Shown here: piece by piece, positions 27,265 through 36,620 of the stretch
Position numbering within the stretch: the first letter of the stretch is position 1
Layout: every line of letters begins with the position of its first letter
Source: UBA6107 sp964533735
GTDB taxonomy: Bacteria > Chloroflexota > Anaerolineae > Anaerolineales > Anaerolineaceae
Length of the DNA: 64,000 bases
Reading direction: 5' to 3'
Assembly: GCA_964533735.1 (NCBI GenBank)
Contig: CAZHMD010000002.1
Span: 186,001-250,000, forward strand
Made by a program: the position numbers and the translations under genes
The notes under the pieces: model-generated
Databases searched by the model: none
What the model was told of the DNA's origin: nothing
What the model saw: the letters and a program-made list of their open reading frames with translations, nothing else

Positions 27265-28332
27265 CTATTCTCCCACATCGGTCCAGCAGATCTCTTTACC
27301 AAAAGGCAGGTCTCTTATGGCGTGTGTACCAATTACCTGATTCACTTCGGCAGGCTTGATCGCACCCACTGTCGCAGGGCGGAGTACATCCAGCACTTCG
27401 CGTGTGAGTTGCTCGCCGGCTTCAATATCGCGCGCGGCTCTCACGCAGCGGCGCTGAACGATGCTGGTATCCTTCTCGTTCGCAGTGATGTATTTATCGG
27501 CAGAGCCGAGGGCTTTTTCAAGTTCTCGTGTCCGGTCCACCATATCCCGCCATGTCTGGGGTGTCATGCTAAAGGGATGGTCTGGACCAACGCGTGAGGT
27601 GTCATCTGTAAAATGCTTCTCAATGACCCGCGCTCCAAGCGCTACCGCTCCGAGAACAGCCGCATGCCCATGTGTATGGTCAGAAAGACCGAGTACAACC
27701 TGAGGGAACATAGTGCTGTAAGTGTTTAACACGCGTAAATTAATGTGTTCAAAATTAACCGGGCTTGCAGTGTAATTGGTGTTGCACTGCAACAGTACCA
27801 CCTGTGGATTTATCGCTAAAAGCGTGTGCACTGCCTGTTGGACCTCGCCAATGTCCGCTGCGCCTGTTGAAACGATGACGGGTTTGCCCTTACGTGCAAT
27901 GTATTCCAGCATTTCAAGCCAATCCACATCACCAGAACCTATCTTGTGAGCAGGTACGAAGGGATCGAGGTAATCAACAGCTTCAAAATCATAAGGCGAG
28001 GAGAAATAATCAATACCCACTTTGTTGCATTCCTCTTTCAATACCGGTGTCCAATCAAATGGAATCGAGGCATCTGTATACACCTGGAAGACGGATTTCT
28101 TCCAGGTCGCCTGGTGGGATACCTGCCCTTTCATGGCAGTGAAACCATACTCAGACACGATCTTCGCAGCGCGGAAGTTCTGGAATTTTGCCGCATCTGC
28201 GCCAGCTTCTTTTGCCAGATGGATGAGCAGTTTGGCACGTTCCAGGTCTCCGTCATGGTTCGCGGAAATATCTGCAATAAAGTAGGTGGGATGGTCTTCA
28301 CCAACAACATGATTGCCAATTTTTACCTGCAT
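27265..28332 (-). CDS. NeuB/PseI/LegI-type nonulosonic acid synthase with SAF domain
   Basis: 355 residues, complete. TIM barrel: FIADISANHDGDLERA, ADAAKFQNFRAAKI, HKIGSGDVDWLEM, VIVSTGAADIGEV, QCNTNYTA, LGLSDHTHG and IEKHFTDD; then a C-terminal SAF domain (about 295-355: RRCVRAARDIEAGEQLTREVL). NeuB enzymes join phosphoenolpyruvate to ManNAc or a dideoxy-diacetamido hexose. Combination with a PseB-like dehydratase three genes upstream favours pseudaminic- or legionaminic-type product over plain sialic acid, but the choice is inference. Good GAGGAGG before the ATG. Confidence 0.9.
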   Translation of the reverse strand: MQVKIGNHVVGEDHPTYFIADISANHDGDLERAKLLIHLAKEAGADAAKFQNFRAAKIVSEYGFTAMKGQVSHQATWKKSVFQVYTDASIPFDWTPVLKEECNKVGIDYFSSPYDFEAVDYLDPFVPAHKIGSGDVDWLEMLEYIARKGKPVIVSTGAADIGEVQQAVHTLLAINPQVVLLQCNTNYTASPVNFEHINLRVLNTYSTMFPQVVLGLSDHTHGHAAVLGAVALGARVIEKHFTDDTSRVGPDHPFSMTPQTWRDMVDRTRELEKALGSADKYITANEKDTSIVQRRCVRAARDIEAGEQLTREVLDVLRPATVGAIKPAEVNQVIGTHAIRDLPFGKEICWTDVGE

Positions 28333-28360
28333 TCAGTCCTCCTCGCGAGCTTGAATTGAA

Positions 28361-29278
28361 TTAAGCCATAGATTTGATCAAATCCGGAAAACCATGCCGG
28401 TATTGATCATAAAATTTTGCCAATCCTTGATCAAAAGTTGGTAGCGGGTGCCCTAATGCTTCCGTTAGCTTATCTGTCGCAAGCGTCAGGTTCGGTGAGC
28501 GTGCAGCAGTTAAACCGCTGTCTGTTACAGACGCTGGATTTACCAGGTTTTCGTCAAATCCAAATTGCCGGGAAATTGCCACGCCAAAATCATATTTCGA
28601 CATGCCTTGAGGTCCCACACAATGGTAGATTCCCTTCAAATCACGTTCAACCGCTTCCACCAATGTGGCGGCCAGGTCAAGAACCATCATCGGGCAAAAG
28701 AGAACATCCGTGAATCCCTTTACTGTTCTACCAGCTGCCAGGTTATTCACAAAGAACTCCGCCAGACTTCGAGTTCCGCTGATGCTCCAGCCGTAAAAAT
28801 TCACGCGCGCGACCAGGGCATCTGGATTGGCATCAAGCACATTGATTTCGCCATCCCGTTTGGTGCGCGCATAAACGCTGAGCGGATTTGGCTCATCGGT
28901 TTCTAAATAATTTCCGTTTTGGCCATCAAAAACTGCATCAGTGGATATGTGTACCAATTTCACATGATGCTTCATCGCTGTGCGCGCCAGTTTTCCGGGG
29001 AAATGCGCATTAATGTTTTCGGCATCAGCAGGGTGTTTTTCGCAATCATCCACATTTGCCATAGCCGCACAGTGCAGTATGACATCCGGTTTGATATCCT
29101 CCAGCAATCGGTCAATCATTCCTTCTTCGGTGAGGTCAGCCTGGCGAGTTTTAAAGTTCACCCAGCCAAGTGGATTGCGGTTATCCACTCCTGTGACTTG
29201 GTGGGTTTTTCCATCCACGGCAAGGGCAAAGTTCAAACCAAGCAGCCCGGAAGCTCCGGTTACCAGGAACTGGCTCAT
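28361..29278 (-). CDS. RmlD-like sugar-nucleotide reductase
   Basis: 305 residues, extended SDR. LVTGASGLLGLNFA binds NAD(P); HCAAMANVDDCEKHP, ISTDAVFDGQNGNY and YARTKRDGE (YxxxK) match dTDP-4-dehydrorhamnose reductase (RmlD)-type proteins. No RmlA, RmlB or RmlC is in the window, so it may reduce another 4-keto sugar, for example the product of the neighbouring 4,6-dehydratase. TAATG overlap with the upstream dehydratase stop at 29278 supports a joint pathway. Confidence 0.82.
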   Translation of the reverse strand: MSQFLVTGASGLLGLNFALAVDGKTHQVTGVDNRNPLGWVNFKTRQADLTEEGMIDRLLEDIKPDVILHCAAMANVDDCEKHPADAENINAHFPGKLARTAMKHHVKLVHISTDAVFDGQNGNYLETDEPNPLSVYARTKRDGEINVLDANPDALVARVNFYGWSISGTRSLAEFFVNNLAAGRTVKGFTDVLFCPMMVLDLAATLVEAVERDLKGIYHCVGPQGMSKYDFGVAISRQFGFDENLVNPASVTDSGLTAARSPNLTLATDKLTEALGHPLPTFDQGLAKFYDQYRHGFPDLIKSMA

Positions 29279-30282
29279 TACAATTTGCCTGCCTTGTAAT
29301 CCGCCTCAATGGGAGCAATAATCTTGCGGATCTGTTCCACATCCAGCCATTGGGTATTGGTATTTGAAGCATAACGGAAGTCATCAGAAAGAAGACTTCC
29401 CTTGGTTTCCCAATCCCGTCCAAACCACAGGGACTCGGCAGGTTGCACCACATACATATCCGGCAACTCTACTGTCTGGCGAGCCTCATCCTCTGAGATC
29501 AACACTTCGTGAAGTTTCTCGCCCGGTCGAATGCCAATGATATTGATTTGTGCATCAGGAGCTATTGCCCGCGCGAGGTCAGCAACGGTGCAACTTGGGA
29601 TTTTGGGGACAAACACTTCACCGCCATACATAGTTTCTGCAGCACGGATGACAAAACGTACACCTTGTTCCAGGCTGATCCAAAAACGGGTCATGCGGTC
29701 ATCGGTGACGGTCACTTTGCCTGTTTCACGCTGTTTGAGGAAGACTGGTACCACTGAACCACGGCTGCCAACAACATTTCCATAGCGAACACAGGCAAAA
29801 CGCACCTCGCGTCCACCGGCATACGCATTGGACTGCACGAAGAGTTTCTCGGCAGCTAACTTGGTAGCTCCATAAAGGTTAACCGGATTGACTGCCTTGT
29901 CGGTACTGAGTGCAACTACACGGCTCACATCGGAATCAATGGCCGCATCGATCACGTTGCCGCTTCCGAGGATATTTGTCTTAATAGCTTCCATCGGGTT
30001 ATATTCGCAAGCAGGAACCTGCTTTAGAGCTGCCGCATGGATAACTACATCCACACCGTCAAACGCTCGTTTGCAGCGCTCCTTGTCACGGATGTCCCCG
30101 ATGAAGTACCTTAAAGTAGGATCGTCAAATCCTGCAACACGCATTTCGTGCTGTTTCAACTCGTCGCGGCTGAAAACGATAATTTTTGAGGGATGATATT
30201 CATCCAACATTACGCGGATGAATTTTTTTCCAAAGGAACCTGTGCCCCCAGTAACTAACACAACTTTTTTCTGCCAATCCAT
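29278..30282 (-). CDS. PseB-like UDP-N-acetylglucosamine 4,6-dehydratase
   Basis: 334 residues. VLVTGGTGSFGKKFI, FSRDELKQHEM, HAAALKQVPACEYNPMEAI, STDKAVNPVNLYGATKLAAE (YxxxK) and the late IRPGEKLHEVLIS are signatures of the PseB/FlaA1/CapD-short group that makes UDP-4-keto-6-deoxy-HexNAc, the first step of pseudaminic-type sugar synthesis. I start at 30282 because AAAGAGG lies 5 bases upstream; the ATG at 30297 lacks a site. A PseC-type C4 aminotransferase, which should act next, is not in the window. Confidence 0.88.
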   Translation of the reverse strand: MDWQKKVVLVTGGTGSFGKKFIRVMLDEYHPSKIIVFSRDELKQHEMRVAGFDDPTLRYFIGDIRDKERCKRAFDGVDVVIHAAALKQVPACEYNPMEAIKTNILGSGNVIDAAIDSDVSRVVALSTDKAVNPVNLYGATKLAAEKLFVQSNAYAGGREVRFACVRYGNVVGSRGSVVPVFLKQRETGKVTVTDDRMTRFWISLEQGVRFVIRAAETMYGGEVFVPKIPSCTVADLARAIAPDAQINIIGIRPGEKLHEVLISEDEARQTVELPDMYVVQPAESLWFGRDWETKGSLLSDDFRYASNTNTQWLDVEQIRKIIAPIEADYKAGKL

Positions 30283-30334
30283 GTCAACCTCTTTCATGCA
30301 GTTTTCTATTCAGAGTCCCCAATGATTCAACCTG

Positions 30335-31831
30335 TCAATTTCTCTTGAAAGCCCTTTTGATCATGCGCAGTGTGTAATAGAGCTTTGTGTCACTAAATTT
30401 CTTTGTGGGGAGTATCCGGCTGGGAGTATATGGGAACTCTGCCAATTCCGGCCACAGGTAAGCAGTAATGCGGCGCTGTGCAATATGCGCTGGGTAGGAC
30501 CTGTACTTGGGGTCGATCCCAAGCATGATTGTAAAAAATCTTCGGCTGTTGAATAGAGTGAATTCGCTTTGCGCGACATTAAAAACCATGTAGCCCATGT
30601 CGTACCAATTGCCCACCTCAATTTCCCAGGAGAGTAGGTCGAGCAACTTTACACCGTATTTTTCGGAAGGACTGGCTTCCTCCAACCAGGTGCGCAGGTT
30701 GTTCACAACCAATGGTGCATCACCAAGCGCCATTAATGCAACGATGTCCTGCAAGGTTACCTTTGGAGGATGGATACCCAAACCGAAATAACGGCAGCGC
30801 ATGATCTCAGAGATCGTCCCCTTGAGGATAACCCGGTCGGAAGGGATATTCCCGATACGCCCGGCAACAATGTCCACCCAGTCAGCTTTTAACCCTGCGA
30901 AATTCTTGTTATAGAGATCGGATATCTCTCCGCTTGCCTTAATGCGGCAATCATATACTGCGTGATTGAACCCTAATTTCTCTGCCATCTGGGTTGGCAC
31001 CCGGATATCATCACTTTCAGTGGTGAGATGCCGATAGAGCAATGAGAAGGCTGGAATATCCGAGATAAAATCCTTGCATGCCGAAAAAACCAGGCGGCTG
31101 TCAAGTCCGGATGATAACGATACTGACAGCGGGAAGCGGTTGTGGGCGCTCGTTAATAATCCTTTGAGCATGTTGCCCAAAACAGGGATGGAGGCCTCGA
31201 ATTCGTAATGTTCCAGCTTCTGGTAAGGCCAGTAACGCACAGCTTTTTTGGCTTGAAAATCGAAAAGGTGGTTGGGTAATAATTGCTTGATTTCTGCGAA
31301 GGGGGTGCATTCTCCAGGCCACCAGGCCTCATTGCGTTCCTTATAACGCGGGGAATTGGAGTATTCGCGCGACTCATCGGATTCGATAAAGCCAAGTTGT
31401 TGCGCCAGCAGCCCTGGCTGAGTCGCCATCCACACTACCCCACTCGTATCCAGGTGATAAAAAATGGTTTGTGTTCCGCCGGCGTCATTGAATACCAGGT
31501 TAGATCCATGACCGGATAGAAAAATTAACCAACGCCCACCTAAAGTCTCTGTAGCGCGGATGAACTCTTCGCTAGTCTTTGATTTAGCGCAAATATTTTT
31601 CAGGATGTCTGTGTCAAGATCCTGGGGGTGTTCCGGATCAAGCAGGAATCCTAGTACAAGGGCTTTAAAACCGTTCACCTCAACCTGAGCAACATTCAGA
31701 TCAGAATGCGTGGAAAGCCAACCTAACTCCCCCATGGTATTATGTTTCCAGTCGGGCAGATTCAATCTTTCCGGGCTTAAAATGAACTGACCTCGAAACA
31801 ACCTTTTCTGGATTTCTGTTTTTTCAAGCAT
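30335..31831 (-). CDS. Asparagine synthetase-like protein without glutaminase cysteine
   Basis: 498 residues. The C-terminal half has the PP-loop SVSLSSGLDSRLVFSA that binds ATP and adenylates a carboxylate, and TTESDDIRVPTQMAEKLGF after it, as in the AsnB synthetase domain. The N-terminal half has the class-II amidotransferase-like fold (GGRWLIFLSG, FNDAGGTQTIFYHL) but the protein does not begin Met-Cys, so glutamine hydrolysis looks lost. Relatives in polysaccharide loci are thought to amidate sugar acids. AAAGGAG precedes the ATG at 31831; an earlier ATG at 31849 is less well placed. Confidence 0.78.
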   Translation of the reverse strand: MLEKTEIQKRLFRGQFILSPERLNLPDWKHNTMGELGWLSTHSDLNVAQVEVNGFKALVLGFLLDPEHPQDLDTDILKNICAKSKTSEEFIRATETLGGRWLIFLSGHGSNLVFNDAGGTQTIFYHLDTSGVVWMATQPGLLAQQLGFIESDESREYSNSPRYKERNEAWWPGECTPFAEIKQLLPNHLFDFQAKKAVRYWPYQKLEHYEFEASIPVLGNMLKGLLTSAHNRFPLSVSLSSGLDSRLVFSACKDFISDIPAFSLLYRHLTTESDDIRVPTQMAEKLGFNHAVYDCRIKASGEISDLYNKNFAGLKADWVDIVAGRIGNIPSDRVILKGTISEIMRCRYFGLGIHPPKVTLQDIVALMALGDAPLVVNNLRTWLEEASPSEKYGVKLLDLLSWEIEVGNWYDMGYMVFNVAQSEFTLFNSRRFFTIMLGIDPKYRSYPAHIAQRRITAYLWPELAEFPYTPSRILPTKKFSDTKLYYTLRMIKRAFKRN

Positions 31832-31859
31832 AGCCACTCCTTTACCCAACTAATCAGAC

Positions 31860-33536
31860 TTAATTAATCGAAGGTGTGTCTGCATCTTTTTTTATCACAG
31901 GTGAATCCTGGATTTTTTTGTGGTTTTCGGTATGCCTCAGATTCGTCCAGTCCAAAGGTTCACCAATCAGGTAACGGAAAGTATTACCGTACTTTTTCTT
32001 TCCTTCTTTGCTGAAAACCTGTGAAATTCTGTGGTCTTCATAATCCTGCCACAATTTGATATGCCACGGGAAAGGCAGCGGGAAGGTATAGAAAAAGTGG
32101 TAAGCATACTTCCAGGCCAGGTTAATCTTTTCCTTTGAGAGCATGAATTGCTTGGGTTTCTCAAGCATGGTGCCTAAAAGTTTGAAATACTCCACCCAGG
32201 AATTCGGGTCACTCGTAAAACCGCGATCACGATAATGCGTTTTACCTGCCACAATCACGGGTAACCCTTTGAGCGCCATTTCCAGCCCAACTGTCGTGGT
32301 GTAAACCAACCCTACGTCGGCGATGTCAACCAGATCATAGGTATTAACCTTCTCTTCCGGATGGATCACATGGATGTACTCCGGCAGTTCAGGCAAGGTT
32401 TGCTTTACCACATCCACCATGGAGTATTCCCGTGTTAGGATCTCACCAGGGTGAATTCTGATCACAAGTTGAATATCCGGTCTTCCAATGAAGTAGAGAA
32501 TTGTACGGCTGACCCAATCCGCCATAGTCTTACTGAATACCTGCCTGCCTAGCGTCAGGCTGTCTCCCAGGACGTTGGTCGCTAATAACACTACAGGTCG
32601 GTTATCCAATTTCAATGCTTCTCTGACTGTTGCGGTACCCTGAGAGGGGAGGCTTTGCCATTGGCGGGTAAAGTTGCCATTTGTCTTTGCCTGCTGCCTG
32701 TTTTCGAAGAGTGATTTAATGCGGGTTAATTGCTCTCGTGTTAGATTCTGGTCTTTCCAGGCTTCCCACATGCAGGAGGTATCCTGACGCATGATCTCCG
32801 CGTTTTGTCCGAGCCAGAAAGCTTCTTTCTGATCACTGAATTCGTAGGTCATTACCGGGATCTTCAAATACTTAGCTATTCGGTAGACAATGCCAAATTC
32901 AAGGATTGTCCCGTTGGGCACCACCACCACATCCGGCTTGTTGGACCGCAGCCAGGAAAGAACTGACTGCGCCGCCTCAAGGTTGCGTTTGTACCGGAAT
33001 TGATAAGTTGGGGAGGTTGTATCAACGTCCTCGATTTGCAAAGTGTACTGGGTGTCAAAGACCGTCACTTCATTGATCGCGTCTTGAACTGCTTTTGGCA
33101 ATAACATGTAAGACGCGCGGTTTGAAAGAAGTGACACAGTTTTAATAATTGGTGCTGCTTCCTGCATTATCTTCTGGGTGTACAAATTCTGACGGCGCAA
33201 GTCAAATTTATCCTGGTCTTTGTGCCAGTCAGCGTAGGGGTAATAACCTAATGTCACATCATTATTATCAGCAGCCAAACCTATCGCTGTTACAGTGGCT
33301 TGTTCAATCCAATAATGCATGGCTGCAAAGATAAAAACCTTCTTGCCGGGAAACTTGGCATTCTTCCTTGCGATAAGTGCTTCTGATACTAATTCAGGCA
33401 CAACTTCCTGCAGCCGCCGAAGTGCAAACCGGGTGTTTACGCCATTTGAATTTTTCCTTACCAACCAGAACAGTTCAGCCGTTAAGGGTATATTTCCAAG
33501 AAGTTTCTTCAGTGTACTAGTCTTTTCGTCTGTCAT
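31860..33536 (-). CDS. GT-B capsule-polysaccharide-type transferase
   Basis: 558 residues, soluble. KKVFIFAAMHYWIEQA opens the N-terminal domain; VVVPNGTILEFGIVYRIAKY is the linker motif; LVIRIHPGEILT and GLVYTTTVGLEMALKGLPVIV form the nucleotide-binding site of capsule/LPS-type GT-B enzymes. It shares these features with 13215-14828 and 19917-21353. Start: ATG at 33536 overlaps the Wzt stop (TAATG) with AGAGG upstream. Being next to the ABC exporter it may act early or in chain termination, but that is inference. Confidence 0.7.
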   Translation of the reverse strand: MTDEKTSTLKKLLGNIPLTAELFWLVRKNSNGVNTRFALRRLQEVVPELVSEALIARKNAKFPGKKVFIFAAMHYWIEQATVTAIGLAADNNDVTLGYYPYADWHKDQDKFDLRRQNLYTQKIMQEAAPIIKTVSLLSNRASYMLLPKAVQDAINEVTVFDTQYTLQIEDVDTTSPTYQFRYKRNLEAAQSVLSWLRSNKPDVVVVPNGTILEFGIVYRIAKYLKIPVMTYEFSDQKEAFWLGQNAEIMRQDTSCMWEAWKDQNLTREQLTRIKSLFENRQQAKTNGNFTRQWQSLPSQGTATVREALKLDNRPVVLLATNVLGDSLTLGRQVFSKTMADWVSRTILYFIGRPDIQLVIRIHPGEILTREYSMVDVVKQTLPELPEYIHVIHPEEKVNTYDLVDIADVGLVYTTTVGLEMALKGLPVIVAGKTHYRDRGFTSDPNSWVEYFKLLGTMLEKPKQFMLSKEKINLAWKYAYHFFYTFPLPFPWHIKLWQDYEDHRISQVFSKEGKKKYGNTFRYLIGEPLDWTNLRHTENHKKIQDSPVIKKDADTPSIN

Positions 33537-34798
33537 TATTTTTCCTCTATTTGCCAATTTAGCCGGGGGCGGGTGACGCCCTGGCGTGTTTCTGCCCAGT
33601 GCATTCCCGGCGCTCCAGCTGCATTCACATTGAATACCACCGCGTTGGCATCCTGGAAGTAACGCTTCACCCTAAAAACGCTGGCATTCATCCCAATCAC
33701 AAAGCGCCCCTCATTGAGCATATCTGCCGGGATGCGGCAGCGGCTGACATACCGCCCTGCCTTGCGCATGGTTAAACGATTAAATTCTTCAGGATCGTCG
33801 GTATCAAAAGAGGTGAAGACAAACTCTCCGCGCATGGACATTAGGTAGATTCCTACGCGCAGTCCGGTAATGGGCGCATCCAGTTCATACTCCACTTCTA
33901 CGCTCAAAGGATCGATTGAGCGTATCGAATCTGATACCTGCCCGCGGTTGTTGATAACGCGCATTCGCACCAGCTTAAATGGTTTGGCATCCTCGGGAAT
34001 TTCGGAGGCAGTATAGGTGCGTTCTCCTCCCTTTTCATAATCGTGAGAAAGGTAATAATCCACTGCTTCCTGGCTGTTAGCACGCGAAACCATTTTCCCA
34101 TGATCAAGGATGATGCATTCTCTGGTAAGCCGGGTGACTGCGCTCATGTTGTGTGAAACAAATAGGACAGTCCTACCCTCACCTGCCACATCACTCATCT
34201 TACCCAGGCACTTCTTTTGGAACTCCGCATCCCCTACTGCCAGTACTTCATCTACGATCAGGATCTCAGGTTCAAGGTGGGCGGAAACTGCAAATGCCAG
34301 GCGCATATACATCCCGCTGGAATAGCGTTTGACCGGGGTGTCGATAAACTGCTCGATTTCCGAAAAGGCAATGATCTCGTCAAATTTTTTCTCGATCTCT
34401 GCCCGTTTCATCCCCAGGATGGCACCGTTGAGATAAACGTTCTCCCGCCCGGTTAACTCGGGATGAAACCCTGTTCCAACCTCCAATAAAGAACCAACAC
34501 GACCGCGGATCTCCACCTTTCCTTCGGTGGGTTCCACTACCCGTGAGAGAATCTTTAACAGTGTGGATTTACCAGCTCCATTCTTGCCGATAATGCCCAA
34601 CACCAACCCTTTTTCAACCTCAAAATCAATATGGCGCAGCGCCCAAAAGGTCTCACTACCTGTAGGATTGATGAGGGTTTTGAGCGGCGTGCGCAAGGTT
34701 TCCACTATCTTCTCCCGCAGGGTCTGATAGCGGTTTACCTCCGAGAAGATATTATATTTTTTGCCGATGTCAGCGACTGTGATAGCGTAGTTACTCAT
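33536..34798 (-). CDS. wzt: Polysaccharide ABC exporter ATPase with Wzt C-terminal domain
   Basis: 420 residues. Residues 1-245 are the ATPase: Walker A GKNGAGKST, signature RYSSGMYMRLAFA, Walker B EILIVDEVLAVGD and switch VSHNMS. Residues about 250-420 form an added beta-rich domain (Wzt_C), which in O-antigen exporters recognises the finished polymer's end group. This points to an ABC-dependent (not Wzy-dependent) export pathway with a specific chain terminus. Pairs with the permease 7 bases upstream. Chloroflexota are mostly regarded as monoderm, so the cargo may be a wall-linked or S-layer glycan. Confidence 0.92.
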   Translation of the reverse strand: MSNYAITVADIGKKYNIFSEVNRYQTLREKIVETLRTPLKTLINPTGSETFWALRHIDFEVEKGLVLGIIGKNGAGKSTLLKILSRVVEPTEGKVEIRGRVGSLLEVGTGFHPELTGRENVYLNGAILGMKRAEIEKKFDEIIAFSEIEQFIDTPVKRYSSGMYMRLAFAVSAHLEPEILIVDEVLAVGDAEFQKKCLGKMSDVAGEGRTVLFVSHNMSAVTRLTRECIILDHGKMVSRANSQEAVDYYLSHDYEKGGERTYTASEIPEDAKPFKLVRMRVINNRGQVSDSIRSIDPLSVEVEYELDAPITGLRVGIYLMSMRGEFVFTSFDTDDPEEFNRLTMRKAGRYVSRCRIPADMLNEGRFVIGMNASVFRVKRYFQDANAVVFNVNAAGAPGMHWAETRQGVTRPRLNWQIEEK

Positions 34799-34805
34799 AG
34801 ATATC

Positions 34806-35660
34806 CTAGATCATGTCCGCAAAAACGCGTTCCATGCGGCGGAAGAAAAAGAGGCCCGAGATAAATACGATCAAAGCGATTGCTGAAGAAATTGCAATGC
34901 TAACCAAATCAATCGATTCTGGTTTTCCGAGGAGAGCCCATCGGAAACCATAAACCACTCCGCTCATCGGGTTTACCGAATAGAGCCACATCCATTTCTC
35001 GGGTACCATACTGGATGAATAAACCACCGGGGAGATGAACATCCATATCTGGGTGATGAATGGCAACAGGTAATTGATGTCACGGTACATCACCAGTAAC
35101 GCAGAAAACCACAACCCTACTCCCATAGCTGTAACCATTGCCAACAGCAGGAACAAAGGAAGCCAAAGCATATTAATGGTTGGCGCGATCTGGTAATAGA
35201 CCATCATACCGATTAATATGACAAAAGCGATGAGAAAATCCACCAGGTTGGCGAACACTGAAGAAAGAGGAACAATGATGCGGGGGAAATAAATCTTGGA
35301 AACCATACCGCCACTTTGAAGCATGGAGCGGGCAGACACCTGGAGGGCTGATTCGAAAAAACCCCACGGCAATAGTGCGACATAGGCAAAAATCGGGTAA
35401 GGGATGCCGTCAGATGGAACCTTGGCGAGCGTTCCAAAAAAGATACTAAAAACCACCATGTTCAAGAACGGCTTGAGAATCGCCCACAATACACCTAATA
35501 CAGATTGCTTGTAGCGCACCTTGAGATCACGCCAGGTAAGGAAATAGATCAACTCACGGTAAAGCCACAGGTCCTTAAGGTTTAGAGGAACCCAGCCTTT
35601 TACGGGCTTGATCACTACCAGTTCTGGTAGACGGCTGTTTTCCAGCGCACTCTGTTTCAT
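34806..35660 (-). CDS. wzm: Polysaccharide ABC exporter permease
   Basis: 284 residues, ABC-2 type with about six membrane segments. The N-terminal amphipathic stretch LKDLWLYRELIYFLTWRDLK and RYKQSVLGVLWAILKPFLNM are highly typical of Wzm/TagG permeases, as is MYRDINYLLPFITQIWMF near the end. It forms the channel for an undecaprenyl-linked glycan together with the Wzt-type ATPase. Follows the GDP-fucose synthase gene by 3 bases. Confidence 0.92.
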   Translation of the reverse strand: MKQSALENSRLPELVVIKPVKGWVPLNLKDLWLYRELIYFLTWRDLKVRYKQSVLGVLWAILKPFLNMVVFSIFFGTLAKVPSDGIPYPIFAYVALLPWGFFESALQVSARSMLQSGGMVSKIYFPRIIVPLSSVFANLVDFLIAFVILIGMMVYYQIAPTINMLWLPLFLLLAMVTAMGVGLWFSALLVMYRDINYLLPFITQIWMFISPVVYSSSMVPEKWMWLYSVNPMSGVVYGFRWALLGKPESIDLVSIAISSAIALIVFISGLFFFRRMERVFADMI

Positions 35661-35663
35661 CGA

Positions 35664-36620
35664 TTACATCCCCGTCTGCATCTGCGTCTTGTACCACTCG
35701 ATCGTACGACGCAATCCTTCTTCAAAATTCACCCGGGCTTTAAAACCGAATTCCCGGTCAGCACGATCCACATTCAACCGTCGTCTAGGCTGCCCATTGG
35801 GTTTGGTGGTGTCCCAGATCAGTTCACCCTCAAATCCGGTCAGGCGGGCGATTAAAGTGACCAGATCCTTGATGCTGATCTCCATGCCAGAGCCCAGGTT
35901 GACCGGTTCTGAACCATCGTATTTCTCTGTCGCCAACAGAATGCCTTCCGCGGCGTCTTCAACGTATAAGAATTCGCGCGTCGGGGATCCATCTCCCCAC
36001 ACCTCGATCGAGGGCAGGTTGGCAGCTTTGGCTTCCATGCATTTCTTGATGAGCGCCGGGATGACATGCGATGATTGCGGATTGAAATTATCCCTCGGAC
36101 CGTAGAGGTTCACCGGCATCAGGAAGATGGAATTGAACCCGTATTGCTGGCGGTATGCCTGAGATTGGACTAATAACATCTTCTTAGCCAACCCATACGG
36201 GGCATTAGTCTCTTCAGGGTAGCCGTTCCACAGGTCATCTTCTTTAAAAGGGATCGGGGTGAACTTGGGGTAAGCGCAAATAGTGCCAAGCGCGACGAAC
36301 TTTTGCACACCGCGCAACCAGGCTTCATGAATCAATTGGATACCCATCATCAAGTTGCCGTAGAAAAAATCTGCCGGATGTTCACGGTTGGCACCGATAC
36401 CGCCGACCATGGCTGCCAGGTGTATGACGATATCCGGTCTGCTGTCTGCGTACATTTGCTTGATCGAGTCAATTTGCACCAGGTCATACTTTTCGATGGT
36501 GGGGACAAATATCTCTTTCACCCCGCGTTCCTGGAGTTTTTTGGTTACAAAGGAGCCCAGGAATCCAGCTCCGCCGGTAACGCAAACCCGTTTATCCTGC
36601 CAGAATGAAGTGTCTGTCAT
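35664..36620 (-). CDS. fcl: GDP-L-fucose synthase
   Basis: 318 residues, extended SDR. CVTGGAGFLGSFV binds NADP; HLAAMVGGIGANREHPADF, GTICAYPKFTP, PYGLAKKMLL (YxxxK) and MPVNLYGPRDNFNPQSSHVIPAL are the standard Fcl/WcaG motifs. It epimerises and reduces GDP-4-keto-6-deoxymannose to GDP-L-fucose, so L-fucose is a likely component of the glycan. The partner GDP-mannose 4,6-dehydratase (Gmd) is not in the window. Its ATG overlaps the stop of the regulator gene (ATGA). Confidence 0.9.
   Translation of the reverse strand: MTDTSFWQDKRVCVTGGAGFLGSFVTKKLQERGVKEIFVPTIEKYDLVQIDSIKQMYADSRPDIVIHLAAMVGGIGANREHPADFFYGNLMMGIQLIHEAWLRGVQKFVALGTICAYPKFTPIPFKEDDLWNGYPEETNAPYGLAKKMLLVQSQAYRQQYGFNSIFLMPVNLYGPRDNFNPQSSHVIPALIKKCMEAKAANLPSIEVWGDGSPTREFLYVEDAAEGILLATEKYDGSEPVNLGSGMEISIKDLVTLIARLTGFEGELIWDTTKPNGQPRRRLNVDRADREFGFKARVNFEEGLRRTIEWYKTQMQTGM

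Noticed and set aside
29278..30282. Naming the pathway pseudaminic acid outright
   Set aside because: A PseB-like dehydratase and NeuB are present but PseC, PseH, PseG and PseI-specific evidence are not. Legionaminic or another nonulosonic acid fits as well.
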